From Acidobacteriota bacterium (GTDB taxonomy: Bacteria > Acidobacteriota > Terriglobia > Acidiferrales > UBA7541), in NCBI GenBank assembly GCA_013289955.1, contig JABCYZ010000016.1:58796-122795 (forward strand): DNA of 64,000 nt, given 5' to 3'. Under the pieces are notes generated by a model. The model made no database searches and was not told the origin of the DNA. It saw only the letters and a list, made by a program, of their open reading frames with translations. The first letter of the stretch is position 1, and the number at the start of each line of letters is the position of its first letter. The position numbers and the translations under genes were made by a program. Shown here one piece after another: positions 1-8,546 of this stretch.

Positions 1-125
1 CATGCGGAGAAAACGGTGAGTTCCACACCTTCGTCTTCGATGGCCCCATTTTGAAATCTCCCATCCAAGTCCGCACCGGAGAAGTTGTCAACCGCGATGG
101 TTTTGTTTTCTGCGACTTACTGTAG
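1..125 (+). CDS. Dph6-like PP-loop ATPase (diphthine-ammonia ligase family), C-terminal end only
   Basis: Only the last 40 codons are inside the window; reading starts at base 3 and ends at TAG 123-125. The fragment begins with CGENGEFHTFVFDGPIL, the signature near the C-terminus of the Dph6/DUF71 PP-loop ATPase family, and continues for about 23 residues. In eukaryotes and archaea this family amidates diphthine; bacteria lack diphthamide, so the bacterial substrate is unknown. The next gene starts 20 bases downstream in the same direction. The family call rests on one motif, but that motif is characteristic. Confidence 0.7.
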   Translation, partial: CGENGEFHTFVFDGPILKSPIQVRTGEVVNRDGFVFCDLL

Positions 126-145
126 AAAATGGAGGAAGCAACAAA

Positions 146-715
146 ATGAATACGGAAATATCTCAAAACGCAAATCTGCTCTATCGCACGCTGCTGGCCC
201 TCGCCCTGATCGCTCTCGCCGCCGCATTACGCGTCGCGCCGCATCCGTGGAACTTCACCCCTGTCGGCGCCATGGCCCTCTTCTCCGGCGCCATTCTCAA
301 GGACCGCCGCCTGGCCTTCATCGTTCCACTGTGCGCGCTCTTCGCCGGAGACGTCTTCCTCGGTTTCCACAAACTCATGCCCGTCGTCTACGCCAGCTTC
401 CTCACGAGTGTCGCCATCGGCTTCTGGCTACGCAATCGCCGGACCGTAGCCCGCATCACTGCCGCCACGCTAGTCGGCGCCATCCAGTTTTTCCTCGTCA
501 CCAATTTTGCAGTTTGGGCCTTCGCCCTCTCCTATCCGCGCACCGCCGCCGGCCTGGTCGCCTGCTACTCAGCCGGCATCCCCTTCTTCTGGAACACCCT
601 AGCCGGCGACGCCGCCTACGCTCTCCTCTTCTTCGGCACTTTCGCCCTGGCCGAGCGTCTCTTTCCCGCATTCTGCGAGCCTCAAACGGATTTCATTTCT
701 CCGGCCCGGCCATGA
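146..715 (+). CDS. DUF6580-family integral membrane protein
   Basis: A 189-residue hydrophobic protein with about five membrane segments (roughly residues 15-30, 55-75, 80-95, 105-130 and 150-170). Conserved-looking motifs are PHPWNFTPVGAMALFSGA near residue 32, TNFAVWA in the middle and FFWNTLAGD near residue 147; these match the DUF6580 family, which resembles substrate-binding (S) components of vitamin transporters. The function is unknown. A GGAGG sits 10 bases before the ATG. The stop overlaps the next start (ATGA at 712-715), so translation is probably coupled to the LOG-family gene. Confidence 0.75.
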   Translation: MNTEISQNANLLYRTLLALALIALAAALRVAPHPWNFTPVGAMALFSGAILKDRRLAFIVPLCALFAGDVFLGFHKLMPVVYASFLTSVAIGFWLRNRRTVARITAATLVGAIQFFLVTNFAVWAFALSYPRTAAGLVACYSAGIPFFWNTLAGDAAYALLFFGTFALAERLFPAFCEPQTDFISPARP

Positions 716-1335
716 GCCACGCGATTCGATCCACCGCGCCGGTCCGTCATCGCATCGAGCGCCTGTGCGTTTTCTGCGGATCCAGCAGCGGTAATAATCC
801 CGCCTACACGGACGCAGCCGAGCATCTCGGGCGCGAGCTCTCCGCCGCCGGCATCGCTCTGGTCTTCGGCGGCGGCCGTGTGGGACTGATGGGCGTGCTT
901 GCAAATGCCGTACTCTCTCGAGGCGGTCGCGCCGTTGGCGTCATGCCCAAAGCGCTCGTCGAGAAAGAAATAGCTCACACTTCGTTGACCGAGCTTCGCA
1001 TCGTCAACTCCATGCACGAACGGAAAGCTCTCATGGCCGACCTGGCGGATGCATTCGTCCTTCTTCCCGGAGGCTTCGGCAGTTGGGAGGAGTTCTGCGA
1101 AATCTTCACTTGGCTCCAGCTTGGAATCCACCAGAAACCCTGCGGCGTCCTCAATGTCGGTGGCTATTACGACTCGCTCCTCCGGCAAGCCTCGCGGGCC
1201 GTGTCCGATGGATTCGTGCCGGCCTCTCACCTGGAATCCTTGATCATCGAAACCGACCCGCGCCGCCTTCTTGCCCGCCTTGCTGCGGCGCCCGTCCTTC
1301 AGGAAGCAAAATGGATCCACAAGCAGGAACGCTGA
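712..1335 (+). CDS. LOG-family (TIGR00730) Rossmann-fold protein, putative nucleoside-5'-monophosphate phosphoribohydrolase
   Basis: A 207-residue protein starting MSHAIRSTAPV. It carries CVFCGSSSGNNPAY at the nucleotide-binding loop, VFGGGRVGLMG, and the family signature LLPGGFGSWEEFCEI (consensus PGGxGTxxE, here with Ser for Thr). LOG proteins cleave the ribose-5-phosphate bond of adenosine or cytokinin monophosphates; in most bacteria the physiological role is unclear. The ATG overlaps the stop of the DUF6580 gene. The reading frame is open far upstream, but the ATGA overlap and the start of similarity favour 712. The next gene overlaps its end by 25 bases. Confidence 0.85.
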   Translation: MSHAIRSTAPVRHRIERLCVFCGSSSGNNPAYTDAAEHLGRELSAAGIALVFGGGRVGLMGVLANAVLSRGGRAVGVMPKALVEKEIAHTSLTELRIVNSMHERKALMADLADAFVLLPGGFGSWEEFCEIFTWLQLGIHQKPCGVLNVGGYYDSLLRQASRAVSDGFVPASHLESLIIETDPRRLLARLAAAPVLQEAKWIHKQER

Positions 1336-1808
1336 GCGCCGCCGACCATGCCGTCCCGGCCGCTCGCGTCGGCGTCGGCGTGCTTTTGGTGGAGGGCGGT
1401 CAGCGCGTCCTGCTCACGCTGCGCGTTCTTCCTCCCGAAGCAGAGTGCTGGAGTATTGTCGGCGGAAAGCTGGACTATCTAGAATCTCTGGAGCAGTGCG
1501 CGATCCGTGAAACTCGCGAAGAGGTTGGCGTCGACATCGCCATCCAGTCCCTCCTTTGCGTGACCGAACATCGCCTTCCCGCCGAGCATCAGCACTGGAT
1601 TTCTCCCGCGTTCCTCGCTCAAATCGTTCACGGTACGCCATGTAACTGCGAGCCCAGGAAAACGCACGAGGTCCGGTGGTTTCCCATCGACGCGCTGCCC
1701 CCTAATCTGACCATGACGGCTCAGAATGCCATCGAGGCGTATAAACGAAGGTCCGCGCCGGGGCTAACTCCCCTGTGCTGGGCAAATTATGGCAGCGGAG
1801 GATTTTGA
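1311..1808 (+). CDS. Nudix hydrolase
   Basis: A 165-residue protein from ATG 1311, which has AGGA eight bases upstream inside the LOG gene. The Nudix box is complete: GGKLDYLESLEQCAIRETRE followed by EVGV, fitting G-x5-E-x7-R-E-U-x-E-E-x-G-U. Nudix enzymes hydrolyse nucleoside diphosphates linked to another group, using Mg2+ held by the REUxEE glutamates. The N-terminal VGVGVLLVEGGQRVLL strand and the EVRWFPIDALP strand near the end are typical of small NTP or NADH pyrophosphatases. The substrate cannot be predicted. It is third in the DUF6580-LOG-Nudix run. Confidence 0.85.
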   Translation: MDPQAGTLSAADHAVPAARVGVGVLLVEGGQRVLLTLRVLPPEAECWSIVGGKLDYLESLEQCAIRETREEVGVDIAIQSLLCVTEHRLPAEHQHWISPAFLAQIVHGTPCNCEPRKTHEVRWFPIDALPPNLTMTAQNAIEAYKRRSAPGLTPLCWANYGSGGF

Positions 1809-2014
1809 TCCGCGCCAAGAAATATCGCCACGTTTGGACCGACAGCGTGTTACTTCGACGCGGAAATGGCCGCACGTCAAGGATGCAGGGTTTGTGCCCA
1901 CGGAAAAAGTCACCGGATTTTCGAGCTTCCGCCAGCGCCGGCATTGCCCCCACTGGGGCGGGCCTGAAAAAAGATGGTCGGAGATACCTCACCCGCGTGT
2001 AGCCTGAATTAGGT

Positions 2015-2020
2015 TATCCT
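2015..2020 (+). promoter_or_regulatory. -10-like hexamer immediately upstream of a GTG start
   Basis: TATCCT lies eight bases before GTG 2029, with no Shine-Dalgarno sequence between. Initiation seven or so bases downstream would give a nearly leaderless mRNA. No good -35 hexamer is visible. Confidence 0.3.
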
Positions 2021-2028
2021 ACGTTACC

Positions 2029-5000
2029 GTGCATCGGCCTACACCCTCCTACCGTCGCTTGCCAGTAGCTCTTTTTCTCATGCTGACTGTTCCTTTCTAT
2101 TTGCGAGCACAGTCTTCCGCGCCTCCGTCTGTCGTAACCATGCCCGAATCTGGGACCAAGCCAGATCTCTCTCAGGAACCTGCAGTCTTTGAATACATTC
2201 ACGAGTCGATGCGTTATGAGAATGACGGTTCAGGAACCAGGGAAATTCGCTCGCGAATCCGCGTCCAAAGCACGGCAGGGCTGAGCATCGCGGGGCAACT
2301 TATGTTCGAGTACAACGCCGTCGATGAACAGATAAATGTGCGCAGCGTCCGAGTTCTTAAGAAAGATGGCAGTATCGTGACGGCTGGCCCCGAGGCTGTC
2401 CAGGATTTGAGCGCTCCGGTAACGCAAGAAGCACCGATGTACACTGACGCGCGTCAGAAACACGTCACCGTCCCGGGAGTGTCCGTGGGCGATGTCGTTG
2501 AATACGACGTTATGATTAACGCGAAACCTATCCTGCCTGGGCAGTTTTGGCGAATCTGGGATTTTGCGGATGGAGTTATCGCCCTCGATGAGCAGCTCGA
2601 TTTGAGTGTGCCGAAAAGTCGAGTAGTAAAAGTCAAAAGCTCCGAGGGTGTCGAATTTTCCGTTTCTGTTGAAGGGGACCGCCGGCTTTACCATTGGGCA
2701 ACTTCGAACTTGAAAAGACCACCGCCGATTGACGTTTTTAAGAATTTCGAATTTGACGCAATCAGACTACTCGAAGGCTATCGTCCTCCGGCTGCTCATC
2801 GAGTAATGTTTTCCACCTTCCAGAGTTGGACCGAAGTAGCTGAATGGTATGCCCAGCTTGAACGAGAGCGGCGAATCCCCACACCCGAAATTCGCGCAAT
2901 GGCCGATGAAGTAACGCGGGGCCAGCAGACGGACGAAGCCAAAGCACAAGCTCTTTATTACTGGGTGTCTCAAAATATTCGATACGTTAGTTTGTCATTC
3001 GGAGTCGGGCGATACCAGCCTCATGCAGCTGCAGAAGTTCTCACAAATCGTTACGGGGATTGCAAAGACAAGACAACTCTTCTTGAGGCCATGCTTGAGG
3101 CTGAGGGAGTGCATGCACATCCTGCTCTGGTTAGCCTATTGGCGGATATTGATCCAGAGATGCCAAATCCGATGCAGTTCGACCACGCAATCGCGTTTTT
3201 GCGGATCGGAAGCAAAGATACGTGGCTTGATACTACGCTTGGCGTCGGTCCTTTTGGTTATTTGATGCCCCAGTTGCGCAACACAGAAGCACTTGTGGTT
3301 TCCGAAACGCCTTCGACGGGTTTGCGTAAGATGCCGCCGGATTTTCCATTTACCGTCGAATATCAGATTGGAATCGAAGGGAAAATAGACGCACAAGGAA
3401 TTTTGGATGCCAATGTGGAACTTCAGACACGCGGTGATCTCGAAGTTCTGATACGCGTGCTCAACGAGCGTGTTTCCAAGGACCAGCTCGCCAGATCAGC
3501 TGACAGCATCCTGGCAAGAACAAATAGATTTCTTTACGGTACCGTGCAATATACCGATTTTAAAGTTGCTAACGCCTCGGAAATTTCTGCTCCGGTGAGA
3601 GCTCAGTTTCATGCTAACGGGAAATTGATGTTCCTGGACGCAAAATCAACCCCTGCGCAACTTACAAGGTCTCTTACGTCCGGGTTGATGATCCAGTTGC
3701 ATGATCTCCACTTACTGCCGCCGGTCAACACCAAACCAGATTCCAACGGCAAGCTCCAACAGTTATCAATCGAGCTCAACGGGCCACGGAAATATTCTTT
3801 GAATCTGAATCTCACTTTTACTGATCTGACCAAATCCGATCTTCCGCCAGCGAAAGAGTTTCATTTGGCGCAGGAATTCGCCGAATTCCGGGCGCGAGAT
3901 TCGTGGGAAGGCACAACTTTTCATGGATACAAGTCTCTTGATCTGCGCGTGCCAACAATTCCAGCGAGCGATTCGGACGAATACGCGGCATTCGGCAAAA
4001 AGATTGATGAAGCCTTCGCCGCCCCACCCGAGCCGAAGAAAGAAAGCAAACCTACTTCCGCCCTGGCAAAAACCCAACCGGTCGAAGGGAAACACGTTGC
4101 TGCGCCCGAAGTACAAGCCATGTATAAGCGCGGAGAGGACGAATCTAAACGCAAGAATTGGGCAAACGCCATCGAGGCTTTCGGATCAGCGACAAAGGAA
4201 GACCCTCAATATCCTGAAGCATGGCGAGAACTGGGGCGCGCATATATGTATGCGCGTCAGTACTCAGACGCGGAGACGGCATTTCGAAAATATCTAGGGC
4301 TCGCTCCCAACGAACATCTCGCCTATTTGAACATGGCATGGGTTCTATTTAACGAAAAGAAATATGAAGAGGAAAAGGGTTTGCTGTTGAACCGTATTGC
4401 CGAAGCGCCTGATGATGGGGACGCTCTTTTCAGACTTGGCACGGCTTATCTGGCTCTTCACCAGCCTGCGCAGGCGGTCCCTGTGCTCGAGCGATCTACA
4501 GTTCAGTTTCCCAAATACGTCGCTGCCCGACTATCTTTGGGACGGGCATATCTGGAAACCCATCAAGACTTGCTCGCCCAAGAGTCTTTTCGCAAAGTTC
4601 TGGCGCTCGATGACAGCGAGAGCATGTTGAACAGCGTTGCGTACCTCCTCGCCGAGCATAACTCGTTCTTAGACCTTGCTGAAGACTGGTCACAACGCTC
4701 GATCGACGTCGTTGAAAAGGAGCTGAACAATTCGACAGTAGCGAACCTACAATCGAGCACATGGACGCTTGTTACCAAGCTGAGTCATTACTGGGACACG
4801 ATGGGCTGGATTAGATTTCAGCAGGGCAAAACCGATGCAGCCGAGAAATATGTCCTCGCCGCTTGGCAAATCAACGACGATCTAACAATAGGCCTTCATC
4901 TCGGTCGCATTTACGAAACTCTGGGCCGCAAAGACGAGGCGGTTGAAATGTATTTGGGCGCATTGAACACAATCCCTCCGAATGAGGCCTTGAGCGAGGA

Positions 5001-5385
5001 CGCCAAAGAAATTCGCAAGCGGCTGGGGGACATTTTGGGGGGCAATCCGCAGGTGGAGGAGCGATTGGGCGAGTCTCGCAAGAAAAAATCACCCTTAAGG
5101 ACGGTCAGTATAGCGAATCCAGGTGGTGAACAAGGCATAGCTCAATACACCGTTATCATTGATGCGAATTCGAAAGTGATTGAACTCTCAACAACGAACT
5201 CTGACGACCCCCTGGCAGAACTCAATGATGCGGTCCGCGCTACTTCGATACCCCAATCCTTTCCCGATAAAACACTAAAGAAGCTGCCTCGGTTGAGCAC
5301 GCTTGCCTGTACAGGTGGCAATCAACCTTGCATTTTTACTTTGCTGTCGGCTTACACTGCTTCACGCCTAGCCCCTCTGGATTAG
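2029..5385 (+). CDS. Exported DUF3857 / transglutaminase-like / TPR protein
   Basis: An 1118-residue protein. A signal peptide occupies residues 1-27 (hydrophobic VALFLMLTVPFYLRAQ). A DUF3857 domain covers about residues 45-220. A transglutaminase-like domain follows at 290-410, with RYGDCKDKTTLL supplying the Cys, FDHAIAF the His and WLDTT the Asp of the triad. Tetratricopeptide repeats fill about 690-980. The C-terminal 90 residues (QYTVIIDANSKVIEL) resemble a TonB-like C-terminal fold, which is tentative. Start is GTG 2029; ATG 2080 would cut into the signal peptide. The gene is visibly richer in A/T than its neighbours. It could act in periplasmic protein processing; the substrate is unknown. 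Confidence 0.8.
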   Translation: MHRPTPSYRRLPVALFLMLTVPFYLRAQSSAPPSVVTMPESGTKPDLSQEPAVFEYIHESMRYENDGSGTREIRSRIRVQSTAGLSIAGQLMFEYNAVDEQINVRSVRVLKKDGSIVTAGPEAVQDLSAPVTQEAPMYTDARQKHVTVPGVSVGDVVEYDVMINAKPILPGQFWRIWDFADGVIALDEQLDLSVPKSRVVKVKSSEGVEFSVSVEGDRRLYHWATSNLKRPPPIDVFKNFEFDAIRLLEGYRPPAAHRVMFSTFQSWTEVAEWYAQLERERRIPTPEIRAMADEVTRGQQTDEAKAQALYYWVSQNIRYVSLSFGVGRYQPHAAAEVLTNRYGDCKDKTTLLEAMLEAEGVHAHPALVSLLADIDPEMPNPMQFDHAIAFLRIGSKDTWLDTTLGVGPFGYLMPQLRNTEALVVSETPSTGLRKMPPDFPFTVEYQIGIEGKIDAQGILDANVELQTRGDLEVLIRVLNERVSKDQLARSADSILARTNRFLYGTVQYTDFKVANASEISAPVRAQFHANGKLMFLDAKSTPAQLTRSLTSGLMIQLHDLHLLPPVNTKPDSNGKLQQLSIELNGPRKYSLNLNLTFTDLTKSDLPPAKEFHLAQEFAEFRARDSWEGTTFHGYKSLDLRVPTIPASDSDEYAAFGKKIDEAFAAPPEPKKESKPTSALAKTQPVEGKHVAAPEVQAMYKRGEDESKRKNWANAIEAFGSATKEDPQYPEAWRELGRAYMYARQYSDAETAFRKYLGLAPNEHLAYLNMAWVLFNEKKYEEEKGLLLNRIAEAPDDGDALFRLGTAYLALHQPAQAVPVLERSTVQFPKYVAARLSLGRAYLETHQDLLAQESFRKVLALDDSESMLNSVAYLLAEHNSFLDLAEDWSQRSIDVVEKELNNSTVANLQSSTWTLVTKLSHYWDTMGWIRFQQGKTDAAEKYVLAAWQINDDLTIGLHLGRIYETLGRKDEAVEMYLGALNTIPPNEALSEDAKEIRKRLGDILGGNPQVEERLGESRKKKSPLRTVSIANPGGEQGIAQYTVIIDANSKVIELSTTNSDDPLAELNDAVRATSIPQSFPDKTLKKLPRLSTLACTGGNQPCIFTLLSAYTASRLAPLD

Positions 5386-5500
5386 CCGGACTGCTGCACC
5401 ACGGTCATAAATGCACTCTCATGCCCTGAAGCGCAAAGTCCGGGTTCAAGCAGATAGCCTTGAGCGTTGTGCGCGCCGATAGAGTCCCGCGCCGCGCTGA

Positions 5501-5509
5501 TGCTATAAT
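5501..5509 (+). promoter_or_regulatory. Extended -10 promoter of gatB
   Basis: TGCTATAAT is a perfect extended -10 (TGnTATAAT) with no recognisable -35. The gatB ATG is only 12 bases after the hexamer and no Shine-Dalgarno sequence intervenes, so the 5' leader would be about 5 bases or absent. Confidence 0.5.
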
Positions 5510-5521
5510 TGCTGGTCCGTT

Positions 5522-7006
5522 ATGACGAAATCATCTCCAGAAGTGGCGGCGCTCGCCCCCGAGGTCCTCCGAAAATACGAGACCGTCATCGGACTGGAAG
5601 TCCACGTCCAGCTTCTGACGAACACAAAGATCTTCTGCGCCTGTGCAAACCGCTTCGGCGACGCGCCCAACACAAATGTCTGCCCGGTCTGCCTCGGTCT
5701 TCCCGGCACGCTGCCGATTTTGAATAAACGCACCGTCGAACTCGCCATGCGCGCCTCGCTTGCCCTGAACTGCACGGTTCACGAACATTCGCGCTTCGCT
5801 CGGAAGAATTATTTCTACCCCGATCTGCCCAAGGGCTATCAAATCTCGCAATACGAGCTGCCCCTCGCCACCAACGGATGGCTCGAGATCGATCATGCCG
5901 GTGCAAAAAAACGCATTGGCATTACGCGCCTCCACCTTGAAGAAGACGCCGCCAAGAATCTCCACGAAGGCTTCTCCGAATCCGCCACCAAGGCCTACAT
6001 CGACTACAACCGCTGCGGTACGCCCCTCAGCGAAATCGTTTCCGAGCCCGACATGCGCGCCCCGGAAGAGGCCTACGCTTATCTCACCACTCTTCGCCAG
6101 ATCATGCTCTACACCGGCATCAGCGACTGCAATATGGAAGAAGGCTCCCTCCGCTGCGACGCCAACGTCAGCGTGCGCCTCAGCGGCGCCAAAGAGTTCG
6201 GCACCAAAGTCGAAGTAAAAAACCTCAACTCGTTCCGCTACCTGCAAAAAGCCCTCGAATACGAAGTCGAGCGCCACATCGCGGTACTCGAATCCGGCGG
6301 CCGCGTCTTGCAAGAAACGCGCCTCTGGAACCAAAACGAATCCTGCACCGTCTCCATGCGCTCGAAGGAAAAAGCGCACGACTACCGCTATTTTCCCGAG
6401 CCCGATTTGCTCCCCGTTCACGTCAGCGATGCCTGGCGCGAAGAGGTTCGCCGCTCCCTGCCCGAGCTACCCGAAGCCAAACGTGCCCGCTTCATCGCTG
6501 CGCACGGCTTAAGCCCCTACGACGCTGGCGTCCTGACCAACACGCAATCGCTCGCCGATTATTTCGAGTCTGTCGTAAAATCCGGCGCTCCCGCAAAAAC
6601 AGCCGCCAACTGGATACAAACCGAACTGCTCCGCCGTCTCAACGACTCCGGCAAGGAAATCGAAGGGAGTCCCGTTTCTCCAGCCGCGCTCGCCGAACTC
6701 CTGAAACTCGTCGAGTCCGCCCAAATCACCGGCTCCATTGGCAAAAAGGTTTTCGCCACCATGTTTGAATCCGGCCGAAGCGCCAGCGAAATCGTCGCCG
6801 CCGAGGGCCTCGCTCAAATCAATGACACCAGCGCGCTGGAACAAGCCGCCCGGGAAGTCATCGAAAAAAACCCCGACAACGTCGCCAAATTCAAATCCGG
6901 CAACGAAGGCGTCTTCAAATTTTTTGTAGGCCAGGTCATGCGCGCCACCCGCGGCCAAGCCAATCCCCAGGCCGTCAACGACATCCTCCGAAAGCTTCTC
7001 GCATGA
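5522..7006 (+). CDS. gatB: Aspartyl/glutamyl-tRNA(Asn/Gln) amidotransferase subunit B
   Basis: A 494-residue protein of the usual GatB length. It begins with the catalytic cradle domain (ETVIGLEVHVQL; CACANRFGDAPNTNVCPVC, with the paired cysteines of the family; FYPDLPKGYQISQYELP; CNMEEGSLRCDANVSVR) and ends in the helical GatB/YqeY domain (about residues 345-490, QVMRATRGQANPQAVN). With GatA and GatC it phosphorylates and amidates misacylated Glu-tRNA(Gln) or Asp-tRNA(Asn). gatA and gatC are not adjacent; the amidase at 10275-12068 is exported and is not GatA. The start at 5522 is fixed by MTKSSPEVAALAPEV preceding the conserved KYETVIGLEVH. Confidence 0.97.
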   Translation: MTKSSPEVAALAPEVLRKYETVIGLEVHVQLLTNTKIFCACANRFGDAPNTNVCPVCLGLPGTLPILNKRTVELAMRASLALNCTVHEHSRFARKNYFYPDLPKGYQISQYELPLATNGWLEIDHAGAKKRIGITRLHLEEDAAKNLHEGFSESATKAYIDYNRCGTPLSEIVSEPDMRAPEEAYAYLTTLRQIMLYTGISDCNMEEGSLRCDANVSVRLSGAKEFGTKVEVKNLNSFRYLQKALEYEVERHIAVLESGGRVLQETRLWNQNESCTVSMRSKEKAHDYRYFPEPDLLPVHVSDAWREEVRRSLPELPEAKRARFIAAHGLSPYDAGVLTNTQSLADYFESVVKSGAPAKTAANWIQTELLRRLNDSGKEIEGSPVSPAALAELLKLVESAQITGSIGKKVFATMFESGRSASEIVAAEGLAQINDTSALEQAAREVIEKNPDNVAKFKSGNEGVFKFFVGQVMRATRGQANPQAVNDILRKLLA

Positions 7007-7145
7007 TCCGTCGTACGGCACCAGGAGGTTCTCGTCTCTTCTACTCTCAGACCTCCGTGTCAGGGGCAGCGTTCCACTTCAAGACATGTCACAAGGGTGG
7101 GCCCGCACCCGTTACGCTCCACCACGAGGAGCCACTGAGGAGAAC

Positions 7146-7607
7146 ATGCTAAAAATCGGTGACAAAGCGCCCGCCTTCTGCCTGAAGAACGACGCCGGCA
7201 ACGAAGTCGCTCTTGCCAGCTTCCTCGGCAAACGTGTCGTCCTCTTCTTCTATCCCAAAGCCAACACTCCCGGCTGAACGACCGAAGCGTCCGAGTTTCG
7301 CGACGCAAAAAAGGATTTCGACAAGCTCGGCGTAGTCATCCTCGGCATGAGCGGCGACTCCGTCAAGACCCAGGCCGCCTTTAAAGCCAAGCAAAAACTA
7401 AACTTCGATCTCCTTAGCGATTCTGATCTGAAAACAATCGAAGCCTACAGCGCGCGCCGCATGAAGAGATTCCTGGGCCGCTCGTTTCTCGGCATCATTC
7501 GCAGCACATTTCTGATCGGCCCGGACGGCAGACTCGAACGCGTCTGGGACAACGTAAAAGTGAAAGGCCACGTCGCCGAAGTCCTGGCCGAAGCCTCGAA
7601 AAAGTAG
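7146..7607 (+). CDS. bcp: BCP/PrxQ-type peroxiredoxin with an in-frame TGA at the catalytic cysteine (probable selenoprotein)
   Basis: Read through TGA 7275-7277 this encodes 153 residues, close to the 156 of E. coli BCP, colinear throughout: MLKIGDKAPAFCL, the FFYPKANTPG loop, then position 44, TTEASEFRD, VVILGMSGDS, FDLLSDSD, GIIRSTFLIGPDGRL. Position 44 is exactly the peroxidatic Cys of the PGCT motif, so TGA most likely encodes selenocysteine. A hairpin follows at 7287-7306. The resolving-cysteine position five residues on is Ser, so this would be a 1-Cys-type enzyme. The frame is otherwise intact on both sides. GAGGAG lies three bases before ATG 7146. The enzyme would reduce H2O2 and organic peroxides. 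A TGC-to-TGA nonsense change or sequencing error is the alternative; no sel genes are in the window. Confidence 0.8.
7275..7306 (+). promoter_or_regulatory. SECIS-like hairpin directly after the in-frame TGA
   Basis: After TGA 7275-7277 come nine bases, then GCGTC (7287-7291) pairing with GACGC (7302-7306), an inner CGA (7292-7294) with TCG (7298-7300), one bulged C (7301) and loop GTT (7295-7297). The loop begins with G, 17 bases after the TGA. As I recall the bacterial SECIS model (G in the first two loop positions, loop about 16-37 bases from UGA), this fits. It lies within the coding frame, as bacterial SECIS elements do. Confidence 0.6.
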
Positions 7608-7625
7608 TCGATTGGTTTTCCGCTG

Positions 7626-8507
7626 CTAGAGCTGAAAGAGGAGGTCTTCCGATCCTGCCGAGACTGGCTCGATCAAAAGGTTGTCGATCAACCTGGTCTT
7701 TCCGATAAACACAGCCAGCACTGCATAAGAGGGCCGCGCCACGCGCACCACCGGCTCAAAAGTATCCGCGCTAACAATCTCCGCGTAGTCCACCTGGGCA
7801 AGCGGCTCAGCCCCGAGGATCCGCCGCAATGCGGTTTGCAGCTGCATCGCATCGCGCACGCCGCGCGACAATTCGTCCCGCACCGTCACCAGCGCCTGAT
7901 GCAAGACGGTCGCCGCGTTTCGCTCCCCAGCGCTCAAGTAGGCATTTCGCGAAGAGAGCGCCAATCCATCGGCTTCGCGCACAACCGGGCAAACGACAAT
8001 TTCGCTGTCCAAATTCAGGTCGCGCACCATCTCGCTGATGATCCGTACCTGCTGTGCGTCTTTTCTTCCGAAATAAGCGAAATGCGGCTGCACAATCTCA
8101 AATAATTTCAAGACGACGGTCGCCACGCCGCGAAAATGTCCCGGCCGCGAACGCCCTTCGAGCCGTTCGCTGATCCCCTCCACATTCACGTACGTCCGGA
8201 ATCCGTCCGGATAAATATCCGCCGCCTCGGGCGCAAACAGCACATCGACTCCGGCTTCTTCCAGCGTTTTCGCATCTTTCTCGAGGTCCCGCGGATATTT
8301 CTTGTAATCCTCTTTCGGCCCGAACTGTTTCGGATTCACGAACACGGAGGCAATCACCCGGGAGCATTCTTTCCGCGCGCGCGCCACGAGCGCCGTGTGT
8401 CCTTCATGCAGCGCGCCCATCGTCGGCACCAGGCCGATAACACGGCCTTCCGCGCGCGCACCTCGCGCAAATTCCTTCATCCAGGCTATTGTTCGGATTA
8501 TTTCCAC
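7626..8507 (-). CDS. panC: Pantothenate synthetase
   Basis: A 293-residue protein that ligates pantoate and beta-alanine using ATP. It has VPTMGALHEGHTALV (HIGH-type ATP site), FVNPKQFGPKEDYKKYPRD, GRSRPGHFRGVATVV, YFGRKDAQQ and LALSSRNAYLS (the KMSKS-equivalent loop), all hallmarks of PanC. The start codon is GTG 8507, giving MEIIRTIAWMKEF, which matches the usual PanC N-terminus; no strong Shine-Dalgarno is seen. It is the last gene of a minus-strand run panB - DinB - panC, 39 bases after DinB. It converges on the peroxiredoxin gene, 18 bases away. Confidence 0.97.
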   Translation of the reverse strand: MEIIRTIAWMKEFARGARAEGRVIGLVPTMGALHEGHTALVARARKECSRVIASVFVNPKQFGPKEDYKKYPRDLEKDAKTLEEAGVDVLFAPEAADIYPDGFRTYVNVEGISERLEGRSRPGHFRGVATVVLKLFEIVQPHFAYFGRKDAQQVRIISEMVRDLNLDSEIVVCPVVREADGLALSSRNAYLSAGERNAATVLHQALVTVRDELSRGVRDAMQLQTALRRILGAEPLAQVDYAEIVSADTFEPVVRVARPSYAVLAVFIGKTRLIDNLLIEPVSAGSEDLLFQL

Positions 8508-8546
8508 AGAGAATGTCTGCGTCTCACGGATTCACGGAGTGACAAA

